A model generated the notes under the pieces. That model saw only the letters and a list, made by a program, of their open reading frames with translations, was not told the origin of the DNA and did not search any database. From positions 33,932-97,931 of the forward strand of contig JAPLDA010000009.1 of NCBI GenBank assembly GCA_026391945.1: 64,000 bases of DNA. Reading direction: 5' to 3'. This stretch comes from Bacteroidota bacterium. GTDB taxonomy: Bacteria; Bacteroidota; Bacteroidia; AKYH767-A; 2013-40CM-41-45. A program made the position numbers and the translations under genes. Of the stretch, positions 42,001 to 50,402 are shown piece by piece (positions within the stretch are counted from its first letter, which is position 1; each line of letters begins with the position of its first letter).

Positions 42001-42123
42001 GGCGATGAACTCGCCGCAGTCCCAGAAACTTCCGGTAGGCTCAATGGTGGAGATGTAAACGAATGCTGCGATGAAGAATACAATCCAGCCTACTATGTTG
42101 TTTATTCTCTGGTAGTTTTTCAT
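39037..42123 (-). CDS. DUF2723 membrane glycosyltransferase-like protein with C-terminal helical repeats
   Basis: About 1028 residues from the ATG at 42123 (the longer ORF start adds 34 atypical residues). The N-terminal part has many transmembrane helices and the DUF2723 signature [31 protein letters not shown] (edges quoted), related to GT-C protein O-mannosyltransferases, with the catalytic-type Asp in FWDCGE. The periplasmic C-terminal part (from about residue 690) includes [16 protein letters not shown] and later TPR-like helices. In Bacteroidetes homologs start protein O-glycosylation. A near-consensus -7 (TACCTTCG, minus strand, 42152-42159) lies 29 bases upstream. Broadly conserved and not linked to the aromatic genes. 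Confidence 0.85.
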   Translation of the reverse strand: [1028 protein letters not shown]

Positions 42124-42305
42124 AAGAGTTTTTAAAAAATGGGATAGCGTGCGAAGGTAAAAAATAAATGTAAAAACGCTGAAATTAAAAGAATCCTTCA
42201 CAGGTGCTTCAGAAACCAGGCTCATCGGTGGCTTCGACAGGCTCAGCCACCGAATTGAAACACTACCACTTCTTTATAGATGAAGCGTATTCCATTCCAT
42301 TCTTT

Positions 42306-42313
42306 TACCTTTG
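42306..42313 (+). promoter_or_regulatory. -7 promoter element for the methyltransferase gene
   Basis: TACCTTTG matches TAnnTTTG exactly and lies 51 bases before the ATG at 42365. The downstream leader has CATCTTGCATCTTGAGTCTTGACTC, a run of short repeats usual in intergenic DNA, which argues against the longer ORF start at 42311. Confidence 0.5.
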
Positions 42314-42364
42314 GCGCCCCTTCCGGCATCTTGCATCTTGAGTCTTGACTCTTATATCTATTTT

Positions 42365-43201
42365 ATGCCAAAAGAAGCAAGGAAACCGGAAACACAAATC
42401 AATAACTACAGATCCATTTTTACAATGAGCAGCCACGAAAGAGCCCATCATGATGATGCGAACAATGTAACGTACCAACGTTGCCAGTTCGCGTATGAGT
42501 TTGCCAAACCTTTTATTACCGGAAAAGAAGTGCTGGATGTAGGTTGCGGAATGGCTTACGGAACTGCGCTGATGGCTCAATCGGCAAAGAAAATTACCGG
42601 AATCGATTACGATCAGCAAACGGTGACCGGTAACAGCCAGCGGTATGCATCCATTCCGAATCTCAGTTTCAGACAGGGAGCCGTTCCGCCGCTTCCCTTT
42701 GCTGATCAGTCGTTCGACGTGGTGACGGCATTCCAATTCATTGAGCACATAGAACACCGGAAGGAATTTATCAAAGAAGCGCTTAGAGTACTGAAGCCCG
42801 GAGGTTCGTTGCTCGTGACTACGCCGAATGTAAAAAAATCACTGGCGAGGAACCCGTTTCATGTGCATGAATATACTTTTGATGAGATGAAAAAGGAAGT
42901 GGAATCGCTTACACCAAAATTTCAACTGAAGGGACTGAATGGAAATGATCGCGTGAATACGTACTATGAAGAAAACGGAAAGTTTGTGCGGATGATCCTG
43001 AAATGGGATGTGTTGAAACTTCACAGGATATTGCCTGCAGCCATCCTCACCAAACCTTACAACTGGGTAACCAGCCTGATGCGTAACAAACTGAAAGAGA
43101 AAGTTTCGCAGTCAATGGACATCACCACCAAAGATTTTCATTTGCAGGATGATAACCTCGATGCGATGTGGGATATTTACCTCGTTGCCGGAAAGCAATA
43201 A
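42365..43201 (+). CDS. SAM-dependent methyltransferase
   Basis: A 278-residue class I methyltransferase from ATG 42365 (an alternative is the ATG at 42425). Motifs: VLDVGCGMAYGTALMA (SAM-binding motif I), GIDYDQQTV (motif II), FDVVTAFQFIEHIEH and ALRVLKPGGSLLVTTPN (motifs of the UbiE/Methyltransf_11 group). The C-terminal part (MRNKLKEKVSQSM...) is atypical. The substrate is unknown; similar proteins act on glycans or lipids. The leader has its own promoter-like element. Confidence 0.85.
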   Translation: MPKEARKPETQINNYRSIFTMSSHERAHHDDANNVTYQRCQFAYEFAKPFITGKEVLDVGCGMAYGTALMAQSAKKITGIDYDQQTVTGNSQRYASIPNLSFRQGAVPPLPFADQSFDVVTAFQFIEHIEHRKEFIKEALRVLKPGGSLLVTTPNVKKSLARNPFHVHEYTFDEMKKEVESLTPKFQLKGLNGNDRVNTYYEENGKFVRMILKWDVLKLHRILPAAILTKPYNWVTSLMRNKLKEKVSQSMDITTKDFHLQDDNLDAMWDIYLVAGKQ

Positions 43202-43296
43202 ACGCTGCCTGTTTCAGATTTTGAAATCAATCGTTCGGCATCTCAACGTCAGCATCAAAAATCCACCGTTTGAAATTCGCAATTCGAAAATATTTT

Positions 43297-43304
43297 TACC
43301 TTTG
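43297..43304 (+). promoter_or_regulatory. -7 promoter element for tRNA-Gln
   Basis: TACCTTTG matches TAnnTTTG, 33 bases upstream of the tRNA 5' end. A TTTG lies further upstream at 43269-43272, at a spacing a little wider than usual. A small inverted repeat, ACTGCC-TAC-GGCAGT (43316-43330), occupies the tRNA leader. Confidence 0.55.
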
Positions 43305-43336
43305 CCGTCCCAAAAACTGCCTACGGCAGTCAAGTT

Positions 43337-43409
43337 TGTCCTGTAGTGTAACTGGCAACACGCTTGATTTTGATTCAAGAAAGTCCAGGTTCGAGCCCTG
43401 GCAGGACAA
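43337..43409 (+). tRNA. tRNA-Gln (anticodon UUG)
   Basis: A 73-base cloverleaf can be folded by eye: acceptor TGTCCTG/CAGGACA with discriminator A, D arm GTGT-AACTGGCA-ACAC, anticodon arm CTTGA-TTTTGAT-TCAAG with TTG at positions 34-36, variable AAAGT and T arm CCAGG-TTCGAGC-CCTGG. CCA is not encoded. The 3' end (CCTGGCAGGACAA) is repeated three more times downstream, and a terminator-like hairpin follows. Confidence 0.95.
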
Positions 43410-43416
43410 CAATTAG

Positions 43417-43453
43417 AACCCCGTGCACAGTCATGGGGTTTTGTTGTTTTTAG
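43417..43453 (+). terminator. Intrinsic terminator after tRNA-Gln
   Basis: AACCCC...GGGGTT stem with a 12-base loop followed by TTTGTTGTTTTT. The same structure recurs in the second tandem unit at 43550-43585. Confidence 0.6.
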
Positions 43454-43549
43454 AAAGTAGATATGTGAATCCCCCGGGCGAGAAGTTTATCCCGATGTGA
43501 GTTGGGCGGTGCGGAGGAAATCGGGAAGCCTTGGCAGGACAACAATTAG

Positions 43550-43585
43550 AACCCCGTGCACCGTCATGGGGTTTTGTTGTTTTTA
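43550..43585 (+). terminator. Duplicate terminator in tandem unit 2
   Basis: Same AACCCC/GGGGTT hairpin and T-rich tail as after the tRNA, 133 bases further on. Confidence 0.5.
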
Positions 43586-43651
43586 GAAAGCAGATATGTG
43601 GATTCCCGGGCGAGAAGTTTATCCCGATGCGTGTTGGAAGGTGCGTAGGAA

Positions 43652-43726
43652 ATCGGGAAGCCCTGGCAGGACAACCATTTTGGGAATGAAACCTCTGCAA
43701 ACGAAAATTTTGCGGAGGTTTTTTTG
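43652..43726. repeat. Direct repeat, left copy (tRNA-Gln 3' end plus terminator)
   Basis: ATCGGGAAGCCCTGGCAGGACAACCATTTTGGGAATGAAACC continues into a terminator (AACCTCTGCAAA-CGAAAAT-TTTGCGGAGGTT then Ts, 43690-43726). The matching right copy is at 44978-45052; the two bound a 1.3 kb segment with HigBA. Confidence 0.75.
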
Positions 43727-43815
43727 TTTTTTGGATATGGTGATTTGATTATTGGTTTTCGTTCCGGTTATCATACTGGTTCTGATGCTTCAAAGCAGAT
43801 TGATAAAAGTTCTTA

Positions 43816-43840
43816 CAAAGTTCGCAAAATGCGAACTTTG
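43816..43840. promoter_or_regulatory. Perfect inverted repeat, likely operator of higBA
   Basis: CAAAGTTCGC-AAAAT-GCGAACTTTG, a perfect 10-bp inverted repeat with a 5-base spacer, immediately before a -7 element. HigA-type antitoxins repress their operon by binding such palindromes, so this is the expected operator. Confidence 0.65.
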
Positions 43841-43844
43841 TTTG

Positions 43845-43852
43845 TATATTTG
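43845..43852 (+). promoter_or_regulatory. -7 promoter element of higBA
   Basis: TATATTTG matches TAnnTTTG exactly, 5 bases after the operator-like palindrome. It places the transcript start at about 43859, so the higB start must lie downstream of it, favouring the GTG at 43877 over the ATG at 43829. Confidence 0.6.
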
Positions 43853-43876
43853 CCGTATCGAAAAACATTGGCAGAA

Positions 43877-44170
43877 GTGAATATTTACAATAAAAGTACA
43901 CTCATTCATTTTTGGGAAAAACATCACCAGGCAAAAGTTCCTTTGCAAACATGGTATAAAATAACAGAGAAGGCCAAGTGGAAGAATACGAATGATGTAA
44001 AAAAGATATATGGTTCTGCTGATGCGATTGGAAAAAACAGGATGGTGTTTAACATCAAAGGAAATGATTACAGGTTAATTGTTGCTTTCAACTTTCAACG
44101 GAAATGGGTGTTTATCAAATTCATCGGGACACACAAAGAGTATGACAAAATTGATGCTTCAACTATATAA
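43877..44170 (+). CDS. higB: HigB-type toxin (mRNA interferase)
   Basis: A 97-residue toxin from GTG 43877. The ORF track adds residues to 43724, but these cross the promoter and operator. NIYNKSTLIHFWEKH at the start, LQTWYKITEKAKWKNTNDVKKIYGSAD and the end FNIKGNDYRLIVAFNFQRKWVFIKFIGTHKEYDKID (edges cited) are the usual pattern of HigB, a ribosome-dependent RNase that cleaves mRNA. The basic residues of the active site are in place. The antitoxin gene follows after 23 bases, which is toxin-first order as typical for hig. Confidence 0.88.
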   Translation: MNIYNKSTLIHFWEKHHQAKVPLQTWYKITEKAKWKNTNDVKKIYGSADAIGKNRMVFNIKGNDYRLIVAFNFQRKWVFIKFIGTHKEYDKIDASTI

Positions 44171-44193
44171 ATTCTGAAAGGAATCAAACTCAA

Positions 44194-44547
44194 ATGGAAA
44201 TCAAATTAATTAAAACGGAAAAAGATTATCAGCAGGCATTGAAAAGATTTGAGAAACTTTTTGATGCTCCCGTGGGAACAAAAGAAGGCGATGAGGCAAA
44301 ATTGCTTTCTATTCTTATTGATCATTATGAAACGGAGCATTACCCCATTGAAACTCCTGATCCGATTGAAGCCATCAAATACATCATGGAAGAAAAAGGA
44401 TTGAGCAATAAAGACGTTGTGCAGTATTTTGGCAGCAAGAGCCTGGTTACACAGGTATTAAAAAGAGAACGGAGTCTTTCGTTAAAAATGATCCGGGCGC
44501 TGCATCGCGGCCTGGGGCTGCCTTACGAGATATTACTTGCGAACTGA
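44194..44547 (+). CDS. higA: HigA-type antitoxin with HTH domain
   Basis: A 117-residue antitoxin. The N-terminal part (IKLIKTEKDYQQALKRFEKLFDAP) is the HigB-neutralising region; the C-terminal half from about residue 62 (AIKYIMEEKGLSNKDVVQYFGSKSLVTQVLKRERSLSLKMIRALHRGL) is an XRE-type helix-turn-helix that should bind the palindrome at 43816. The pair probably persists as an addiction module on the segment bounded by direct repeats. Confidence 0.88.
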   Translation: MEIKLIKTEKDYQQALKRFEKLFDAPVGTKEGDEAKLLSILIDHYETEHYPIETPDPIEAIKYIMEEKGLSNKDVVQYFGSKSLVTQVLKRERSLSLKMIRALHRGLGLPYEILLAN

Positions 44548-44752
44548 ATTGATCTGCAGCTTTCACACAACTATCTGTTTAATTAGCACCAGGTCTCCAA
44601 CACATAAACCAGCATAGGAAGACCTGACGCTGCGAAAAATACTGCTCCCTAAAAAATACATTGCAACGACTAAACTCTTCGGAATAAAACTATTTTTGTG
44701 TTTACACCCAGCAGGTGCTGCGCGACTTGCCGGATGGTGGAATCAGGCCGGG

Positions 44753-44920
44753 ATGATCTCTTGTTTAGTTGGTTCTGTTATTTCAACAGTAGGAATTGCA
44801 GATAATTCTGAGTCAAAAGGTTTTTTAACCGTTGTAGGAGGTGTTTTATCACTGATAGGAGCTATTCAGATAATAGACACTCACATAAATACATCGGCAG
44901 AGCAGGGCGACTCCGATTAG
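44753..44920 (+). CDS. Possible small membrane protein
   Basis: 55 residues from ATG 44753 (the ORF track uses a TTG at 44696). MISCLVGSVISTVGIADN and FLTVVGGVLSLIGAIQIID would each span a membrane. It might be a real small gene or the rest of a longer decayed one. There is no RBS or promoter element to help, so the confidence is low. Confidence 0.3.
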   Translation: MISCLVGSVISTVGIADNSESKGFLTVVGGVLSLIGAIQIIDTHINTSAEQGDSD

Positions 44921-44977
44921 CTCCAAATGGAGAGGTATTGATTCTTTGATCGACAACCTTGGTTCTCATTCATAATA

Positions 44978-45052
44978 TCGGGAAGCCCTGGCAGGACACC
45001 CATTTTGGAAATGAAACCTTCGCAAAGTAAGTTTAGCGGAGGTTTTTTTTGT
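44978..45052. repeat. Direct repeat, right copy (tRNA-Gln 3' end plus terminator)
   Basis: ATCGGGAAGCCCTGGCAGGACACCCATTTTGGAAATGAAACC followed by a diverged terminator (AACCTTCGC...GCGGAGGTT and eight Ts, 45015-45052). It matches the left copy at 43652 nearly base for base in the first 42 bases. The distance between the two is 1326 bases. Confidence 0.75.
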
Positions 45053-45140
45053 TGAGGATGGAATTTGGAATTATAGCCATTCACCCGGTCGCACGGCACC
45101 TGCCACGTGGTGGGTTCATTTTCATTTAAATGGTAGTGTG

Positions 45141-48100
45141 TTATTCCACACAAATTTTCTCCACCCTCATCCCTTTCTCCGTTTCAACGCGGAGGAAATA
45201 CATTCCACGGGGTTCGGAGAGAAGGTCGATGTTCTTATCGTAAGAACTGTTGATGATTGCTTTTTCATTCAGCACGGTCCGTCCCTGTAAATCACAAACC
45301 GTAATCGTCACTTTTCCTGTTACTCCCTGCACTTGTATATGAAACAATCCGCCGGAAGGATTCGGAATAACCGTTAAGCCGATGTTTTTGTTCAACTCAT
45401 TCACGCCGAGTAACTGGTCGATGTGCAAAACGGAAATGTCGTTCGTTGCATTGGCATCACCGGCAAAAAATATGAGTGAGGCTGTCACCGGGATTCAGTG
45501 TCTGTAAAATCGTATCCGTCTGCATCATCACGCCATTCAAAAAATAACTCAGTACAGGGTTCACAACAGGCAACGATCCTTTGTTACTCATCACAGCGGT
45601 TACGATTTCATTTGCACTCAGCGACTGTGCCGGGATCGGTGAAGTGATGCGCGTGGCTTCACCATCTTTGAAGTCAGCGAAGTTCTGCGCCGAGTCGCTG
45701 GTTTCGACGAGGTAGGTATGAATCCTGTAGAATGGTTCTGTATGTCCGTTGCCATTGTAACCGGTGTTGAGTAAATTGGTATAGGATTGAAGAACATAAT
45801 TCAGGCTTACATTTTGACCGGTGGTTACCAATGGTGTCAGGTCGTTGATGATGGAATTCACACCTTGTCCGGGACACCAGCCCGCTCTTGAAAGAGTCCA
45901 TGTGCCTCCCTGGTTGCTGCAGCTGTTCGATCCGCAATCAGCTTTCCAGATGTGATGTGCGAACTGGTTTGTTCCGTTCACCCACACATGATGCGTGACA
46001 TTAAAAAATTCTGCGGCGTTGTTTGTGTTTCCCTGCCCGTGACCGGTAAGCGTGCTGCGCATGGAAACATGTTTGCTTTGTGCTTCAATGGGAATACTGA
46101 GAGTCGGAAGTACATACGAAACTCCCGGATCACCATACACCTGGTAATCGGTATTCCATAGCGGCGTGAGTTTGGAAAAAGGATAAGCGCTTGCACCGGG
46201 AATGAATTCAAAAGAAATAGTCACCAGCCATCCCGATGATCCCCAAACCTGAACATACGATTTCAATGTAAGCGGACCGGTGAGCAGCGATTTAAAATCG
46301 GTGACATCAATCGTCCATGGGCCGCAGGCGATTCCATAAGGAGTGATGTAACGTCCGAGTTCATATTCCTGCCCGTTCTTCAAAAGCGTTACCAGTCCTG
46401 CCTGGTCCCATGGATCACAACCTGAGCCCGGGCATGAAACAGAAACATGCAGCAACACCGAACTGTATTTTTCTGGAGCTTCCGGGAAAATCGCATCGGC
46501 ATAATGTACCTGTCCGTTGGAAGCAAAGTCATGCTGAACATTGTTGAAGACCACGATGGTATTCGGATTCACCGTTGGTTTTGTCAAAATCGTTACCGCG
46601 CTGTCGTTGCGCGAATCGGCATCGCCCGGCAAATGCACACGCGTAGTGAGCGTTGTGGTGGTGAGCAATGAAAAATCTTCAATGTTTTTAAAGCTGTGCG
46701 TGTAGGTTTGATTCGGTGCAAGGCTTGTTGCAATCGTATCGAGGAACCATGAACCGTTCCCGACTTTGTAAGCAACCGGAATGTTGGAGATGGTATTCAG
46801 GCCGGTATTTTTTACAAGCACTTTCACTCGTGTTTCACCGTTGAATGCCGTGAGGTTGTTCGGCGCAACCAAACCGGTTACAGATGCATCATCATTCATC
46901 AATGAATAACCACTCACCCATGCAGTGTTGAGATTGAAATTTCCGCTGAGTGAAGCCGTGTGCGAGTTGACTGTACCATCATACGCAAGCGGACTTCCAA
47001 GTCCTTCGTTGAGTTTGTAATATCCGACAAGACCAGTTTCATTTCCTGCAAGCGCAACGGCCATGTTGGTTTGAATTTCGGTGGCGGTGCGTGCGATGTT
47101 CCAGATGCGCACTTCATCGAGTTTGCCATAGAAGCCACTTCCGATGGTAAGTGGAACGGAAGAAGGAGAAATCGCTGAGGCAAACGTGCTGGAAATTAAA
47201 TCACCGTTTACATATAGTTTGATGGATGAACCATCGAAGACTCCTGCTACATGGTACCATCGGTTTGTTAAAAGCATGTGAGCGGATTCCACGGACTTCC
47301 ATCCGCCGTTGTCAGAGATCTGGAATTTCACACGGCCATTGTCACCGCAGGTAATGGAGTAGCCCTGGTCGGGAGAGCTTGTTGATTTGGAAATGATGCC
47401 TTCGCTTCCCACACCGCCAACCCATGACGATGTGTTGATCCATGCTTCAACGGTTAAGGCACTGGTTGGATTCAGGTAGCTGGTGTCGGTGAGTGTGATG
47501 GATTCAATTCCTGTAAATGCAACGGCGAAGTTTGTTCCGATGGCAAAGTTGTTAAAGGATTTGGAAACCGAATCGTTGCTATGATCAGCATCGCCGGTCA
47601 TGCCGGTGTACGATCGAATGGTGTAAGCCTGGATAGCAGACAGATCAACCGTCTGTGTAAAATTATAAATGTAAGAACCGAAAGCAGGAATGCTCGCTGA
47701 AACGGTTTCAGTAACCGGCGCCAGGTTTCCGAGTTTATAACTGACGGGAAAATTAGTCGCTGCCTGGTTGCTGTAATTATTAATTTTTATGCTCACCGGT
47801 TCAGTGGAGGAAAGATTAAACCCGGAAGCAGGGGCAATCACATCCACCACACCTACGTCAGGGTTGTTTACGGAACAAGTGTAATCTCCGCTCACCCATG
47901 CCGTGGCCAAGGTCATGTTGGTGAGAGTTCCGTTGTTTCCGCCGGCCACCGAATTAATGGCTGTCGTCGTTCCGTTCGTCGCATCGAATTTCCAGTAACC
48001 TGCCAAACCGGTTTCGCTTCCTGTAAGTGACGTGCAAATGTTGCCGGTGATTTCCGATGGCGTTCGTGCCGTATTCCAGAATCGTACTTCGTCCATTTTA

Positions 48101-48606
48101 CCATTGAACGTACGGCCTGTGAAGCCGGGACATTCCGCGATGTACATAGCTCCTGTCGAATACGTAATGGCTCCTGTGGCGGGAACTGCCGCACGAAGCA
48201 AACCGTTCACATATACTTTTACGGAATCACCTGTGTACACTCCGGCGAGGTGATACCACTGACCGAGCTGTAAAATGGCCGGTGTGGTTGCCGTCACCCA
48301 GTTTCCTGCAATGGAAATATTGAAGGCGACTTTTCCTCCTTCGCCGGCGCGTAAATCGAAACCGTTGTTCTGTCCTGCGTTGTTGCCGGTAGAAACAACT
48401 GTTCCTTTATAGAGCGGCGTTTTCCACGCAGTCGCATTGATCCATGCTTCAACCGTCATGGTGGAAGCAGTCTGCAACCCGGCGTAATTGGCGACGCTCA
48501 CATAATCATTGCTTCCGTCGAAGCTGAGGCAATACTGGGCTTGTGTGTGATTGCTGAATGACGATGCAATGAGGAAGATGCCGATGAGGCGAAGAATTTT
48601 TTTCAT
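45141..48606 (-). pseudogene. LamG / PNGase F-like secreted protein with T9SS domain, split by a frameshift
   Basis: Two ORFs form one gene. The long part (1049 residues, 48606 to 45457) has a signal peptide (MKKILRLIGIFLIASSFSNHTQAQ), LamG-type domain 1 (about 30-235), a CARDB-like spacer, LamG domain 2 (about 355-560), another spacer and a peptide-N-glycosidase F-like region (about 690-1000) with CPGSGCDPWDQAG, GRYITPYGIACGPW, TGHGQGNTNNAAEFF and RAGWCPGQG. It then stops soon after GDSLTHIF. A T9SS type A sorting domain (45488 to 45141; VIPNPSGGLFHIQ ... GMYFLRVETEKG) is in another frame. Removing one A from the A6 run 45465-45470 gives THIFAGDANATND without a break. Either a sequencing indel or a recent mutation. 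Would deglycosylate surface glycoproteins. Confidence 0.8.
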
Positions 48607-48664
48607 GATTTATTTTCTTGTTGACTGAATTGATACATGTTCACTATTGATGAAAAGAAATTAT

Positions 48665-48812
48665 GCCACTCCTACGGAGTTTCGTTTTTGAATTACTTTT
48701 TTATCCTATCATCATTTCACTCCTTCGGAGTTCGAATCCCGAAGGGATGAAATGATGATAGTAAAGATCTTCTTTCCAGAGAAGAACCCCGAAGGGGTGA
48801 CATCTCACCATT
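48665..48812. repeat. REP-like repeat cluster between the two LamG genes
   Basis: Within this gap are CACTCCTACGGAGT (48667-48680), CACTCCTTCGGAGT (48718-48731), TCCCGAAGGGATGA and ACCCCGAAGGGGTGA (about 48786-48800). CTATCATCATTTCA...TGAAATGATGATAG flanks the middle pair so that the whole forms a stem of about 20 bp. The core motif resembles the REP-like units beside the RAYT gene at 56.5-57.3 kb. Confidence 0.65.
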
Positions 48813-48852
48813 GGAAGGATTGAATTATTTTATCATAGGTAACAATGATAAA

Positions 48853-50358
48853 TTAATTTTTCTGTATGACAATTCGTTTGGTGATGGTTTGTTCATGTTT
48901 CCTGATCTCCACAAAATAAATTCCATTGCTGATATCATGAACATCAACAGAGGTGAGGTCACCGGATGATTTCACTTGTTTCAACAGGCAGCCCATCGTG
49001 TTGTACATGCTGATGACGGCATTTCCTGCATGATCAACAGTAAAATAATTGCAGGCGGGATTCGGGTACAGGGTATTGTTTTCATTTTTATTTTGAATCG
49101 CATCAACCGACAACGTCGTTGCCAGTTGTGTACTTCCGACACCGATCGTGTAGTATTTGTTATCCAGAGGAAGCCCCGCAAATTTCACCACGGTTCCGCC
49201 TGAGTAAAGATTGTCCGCACAGGCAAGTGCACTGTAATCCTGGCTGGCGGAATCCCTCACCAGCAACGTATAATATTGAACGGGCTGGTTAAGAGCAAGC
49301 GTGTCGCCGCCGGCAGCAGCATTGTAAAGATTGAAATATAAATCGGCACTGATGTTTCCTCCTTTGTTGAAATACCATTCCCGGCTCAGCCTTTTGAAAT
49401 CAACAGATGCTCCCGCAGGAAGATGAGTCGTGGAAGTTCCGGCAGAGTCGTTGTGGCCGAAGACTGCGTAATCAAAATGTTTGGACTGTATGTTTGAAAT
49501 GATGGACAAACCATTGGTAGTGGCACCGAAATTATATTGCGCCGGATCTTTTCCGAACCAGACGGCATTCACGTCGGTCATGTTGTACATTTCATCGCCA
49601 CCGACGGCAGCATACGACGGCTGCCAGGAATAATACGGAGCAGCGGCAGCATCCACCGTTCCGTTGTTGGCATTGGAAGTAAGATCGGGAACATTGGTTC
49701 CGCTTGCTGAATTGAAATCATAGTAAGCGATGAGTCCCGCTTCGTTGCCCTGCAGGTGTTTGAACATGGTTGACCGGATATCGGCCTGGCTTCTTGCAAT
49801 ACTCCACACCCTCACTTCATCGAGGGAACCAAACGTCTGAAAACTGATCAGATCCCACGGAGCCATGCCGATGATAAACGGATTCGTGCTGCTGGCAATC
49901 GGATCCACACCGGCATTGATGGAACCGACATTCACACCGTTGATGTATTCCGTGAGTTGTCCGCCGGCAGCATACGTCATCGCAAGATGAACCCATGCCG
50001 AATCAACGGGAACGCTTCCGCTGATCAGCTGGTAATGCACCGGGTCCCAAACTTCAGCATAGTTTCCTGTCTGCATGGCCATCACGTAACCGTTGTTAAA
50101 TGTGTTCGTGACCTTCCCCATAATTTTTTGATTCCACGAAGAATTATAAATGCGGATCCATACTTCCATGGTGAGTTCATAGCCTGTATTGAAAACGTTG
50201 GAAGTTCCGCAATCAATATACACCGGTGGATGAGTGCCGCCGGCATTCCAGCTGTCGTAATCAACATAGAAACAACTGCCTGCAGTGGTTTGTGCTTTCA
50301 CATGATTCATGGTGAGAGCAAAAACAAAAAAAAGAATGAAGAGGAATTTTTTTTTCAT
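48853..50358 (-). CDS. LamG-domain secreted protein with T9SS type A sorting domain
   Basis: A 501-residue exported protein: signal peptide to about residue 22 (KKKFLFILFFVFALTMNHVKA), a LamG/concanavalin-like domain (about 30-220; ELTMEVWIRIYNSSW, SLDEVRVWSIARSQADI, GLIAYYDFNSASGTNVPDLT), a middle beta-rich region (VFGHNDSAGTSTTHLP) and the T9SS sorting domain from about residue 420 (TLYPNPACNYFTVDH ... NGIYFVEIRKHEQTITKRIVI). It is presumably surface-attached and binds carbohydrate or proteins. Its own -7 element (TACCTTTG, minus strand, 50403-50410) suggests separate expression from susD. Confidence 0.88.
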   Translation of the reverse strand: MKKKFLFILFFVFALTMNHVKAQTTAGSCFYVDYDSWNAGGTHPPVYIDCGTSNVFNTGYELTMEVWIRIYNSSWNQKIMGKVTNTFNNGYVMAMQTGNYAEVWDPVHYQLISGSVPVDSAWVHLAMTYAAGGQLTEYINGVNVGSINAGVDPIASSTNPFIIGMAPWDLISFQTFGSLDEVRVWSIARSQADIRSTMFKHLQGNEAGLIAYYDFNSASGTNVPDLTSNANNGTVDAAAAPYYSWQPSYAAVGGDEMYNMTDVNAVWFGKDPAQYNFGATTNGLSIISNIQSKHFDYAVFGHNDSAGTSTTHLPAGASVDFKRLSREWYFNKGGNISADLYFNLYNAAAGGDTLALNQPVQYYTLLVRDSASQDYSALACADNLYSGGTVVKFAGLPLDNKYYTIGVGSTQLATTLSVDAIQNKNENNTLYPNPACNYFTVDHAGNAVISMYNTMGCLLKQVKSSGDLTSVDVHDISNGIYFVEIRKHEQTITKRIVIQKN

Positions 50359-50402
50359 GTGATTTATTTTTGTGAATTGATCGGTGCAAACCTGAACGGT
50401 AT

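Larger units (their letters stand above)
43398..43666. repeat. Two tandem 132-133 bp units that begin with the tRNA-Gln 3' end
   Basis: Unit 1 (from 43398) and unit 2 (from 43531) are about 90% alike by eye: each starts with the last bases of the tRNA (CTGGCAGGACAACAATTAGAACC), carries a CCCC...GGGG terminator-like hairpin, then GGCGAGAAGTTTATCCCGATG and ends with AAATCGGGAAGCC. A third, shorter copy of the tRNA-end part begins at 43660. A minus-strand ORF of 89 residues spanning it is a repeat artefact. Confidence 0.85.
44548..45140. other. Gene-poor region after higBA
   Basis: About 590 bases. It holds one possible 55-residue membrane peptide (44753), the right-hand direct repeat with its terminator (44978-45052), and otherwise AT-rich sequence with no ORF or structure that I recognise. 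It ends 12 bases before the stop of the T9SS domain reading frame. Confidence 0.6.

Noticed and set aside
43431-43700. Minus-strand ORF of 89 residues over the tandem repeats
   Set aside because: It repeats itself because the DNA repeats, has no homology-like features and reads across two terminators.
43398-43726. CRISPR array
   Set aside because: Only two long units of 132-133 bases that are alike over their whole length, with no unique spacers and no cas genes.
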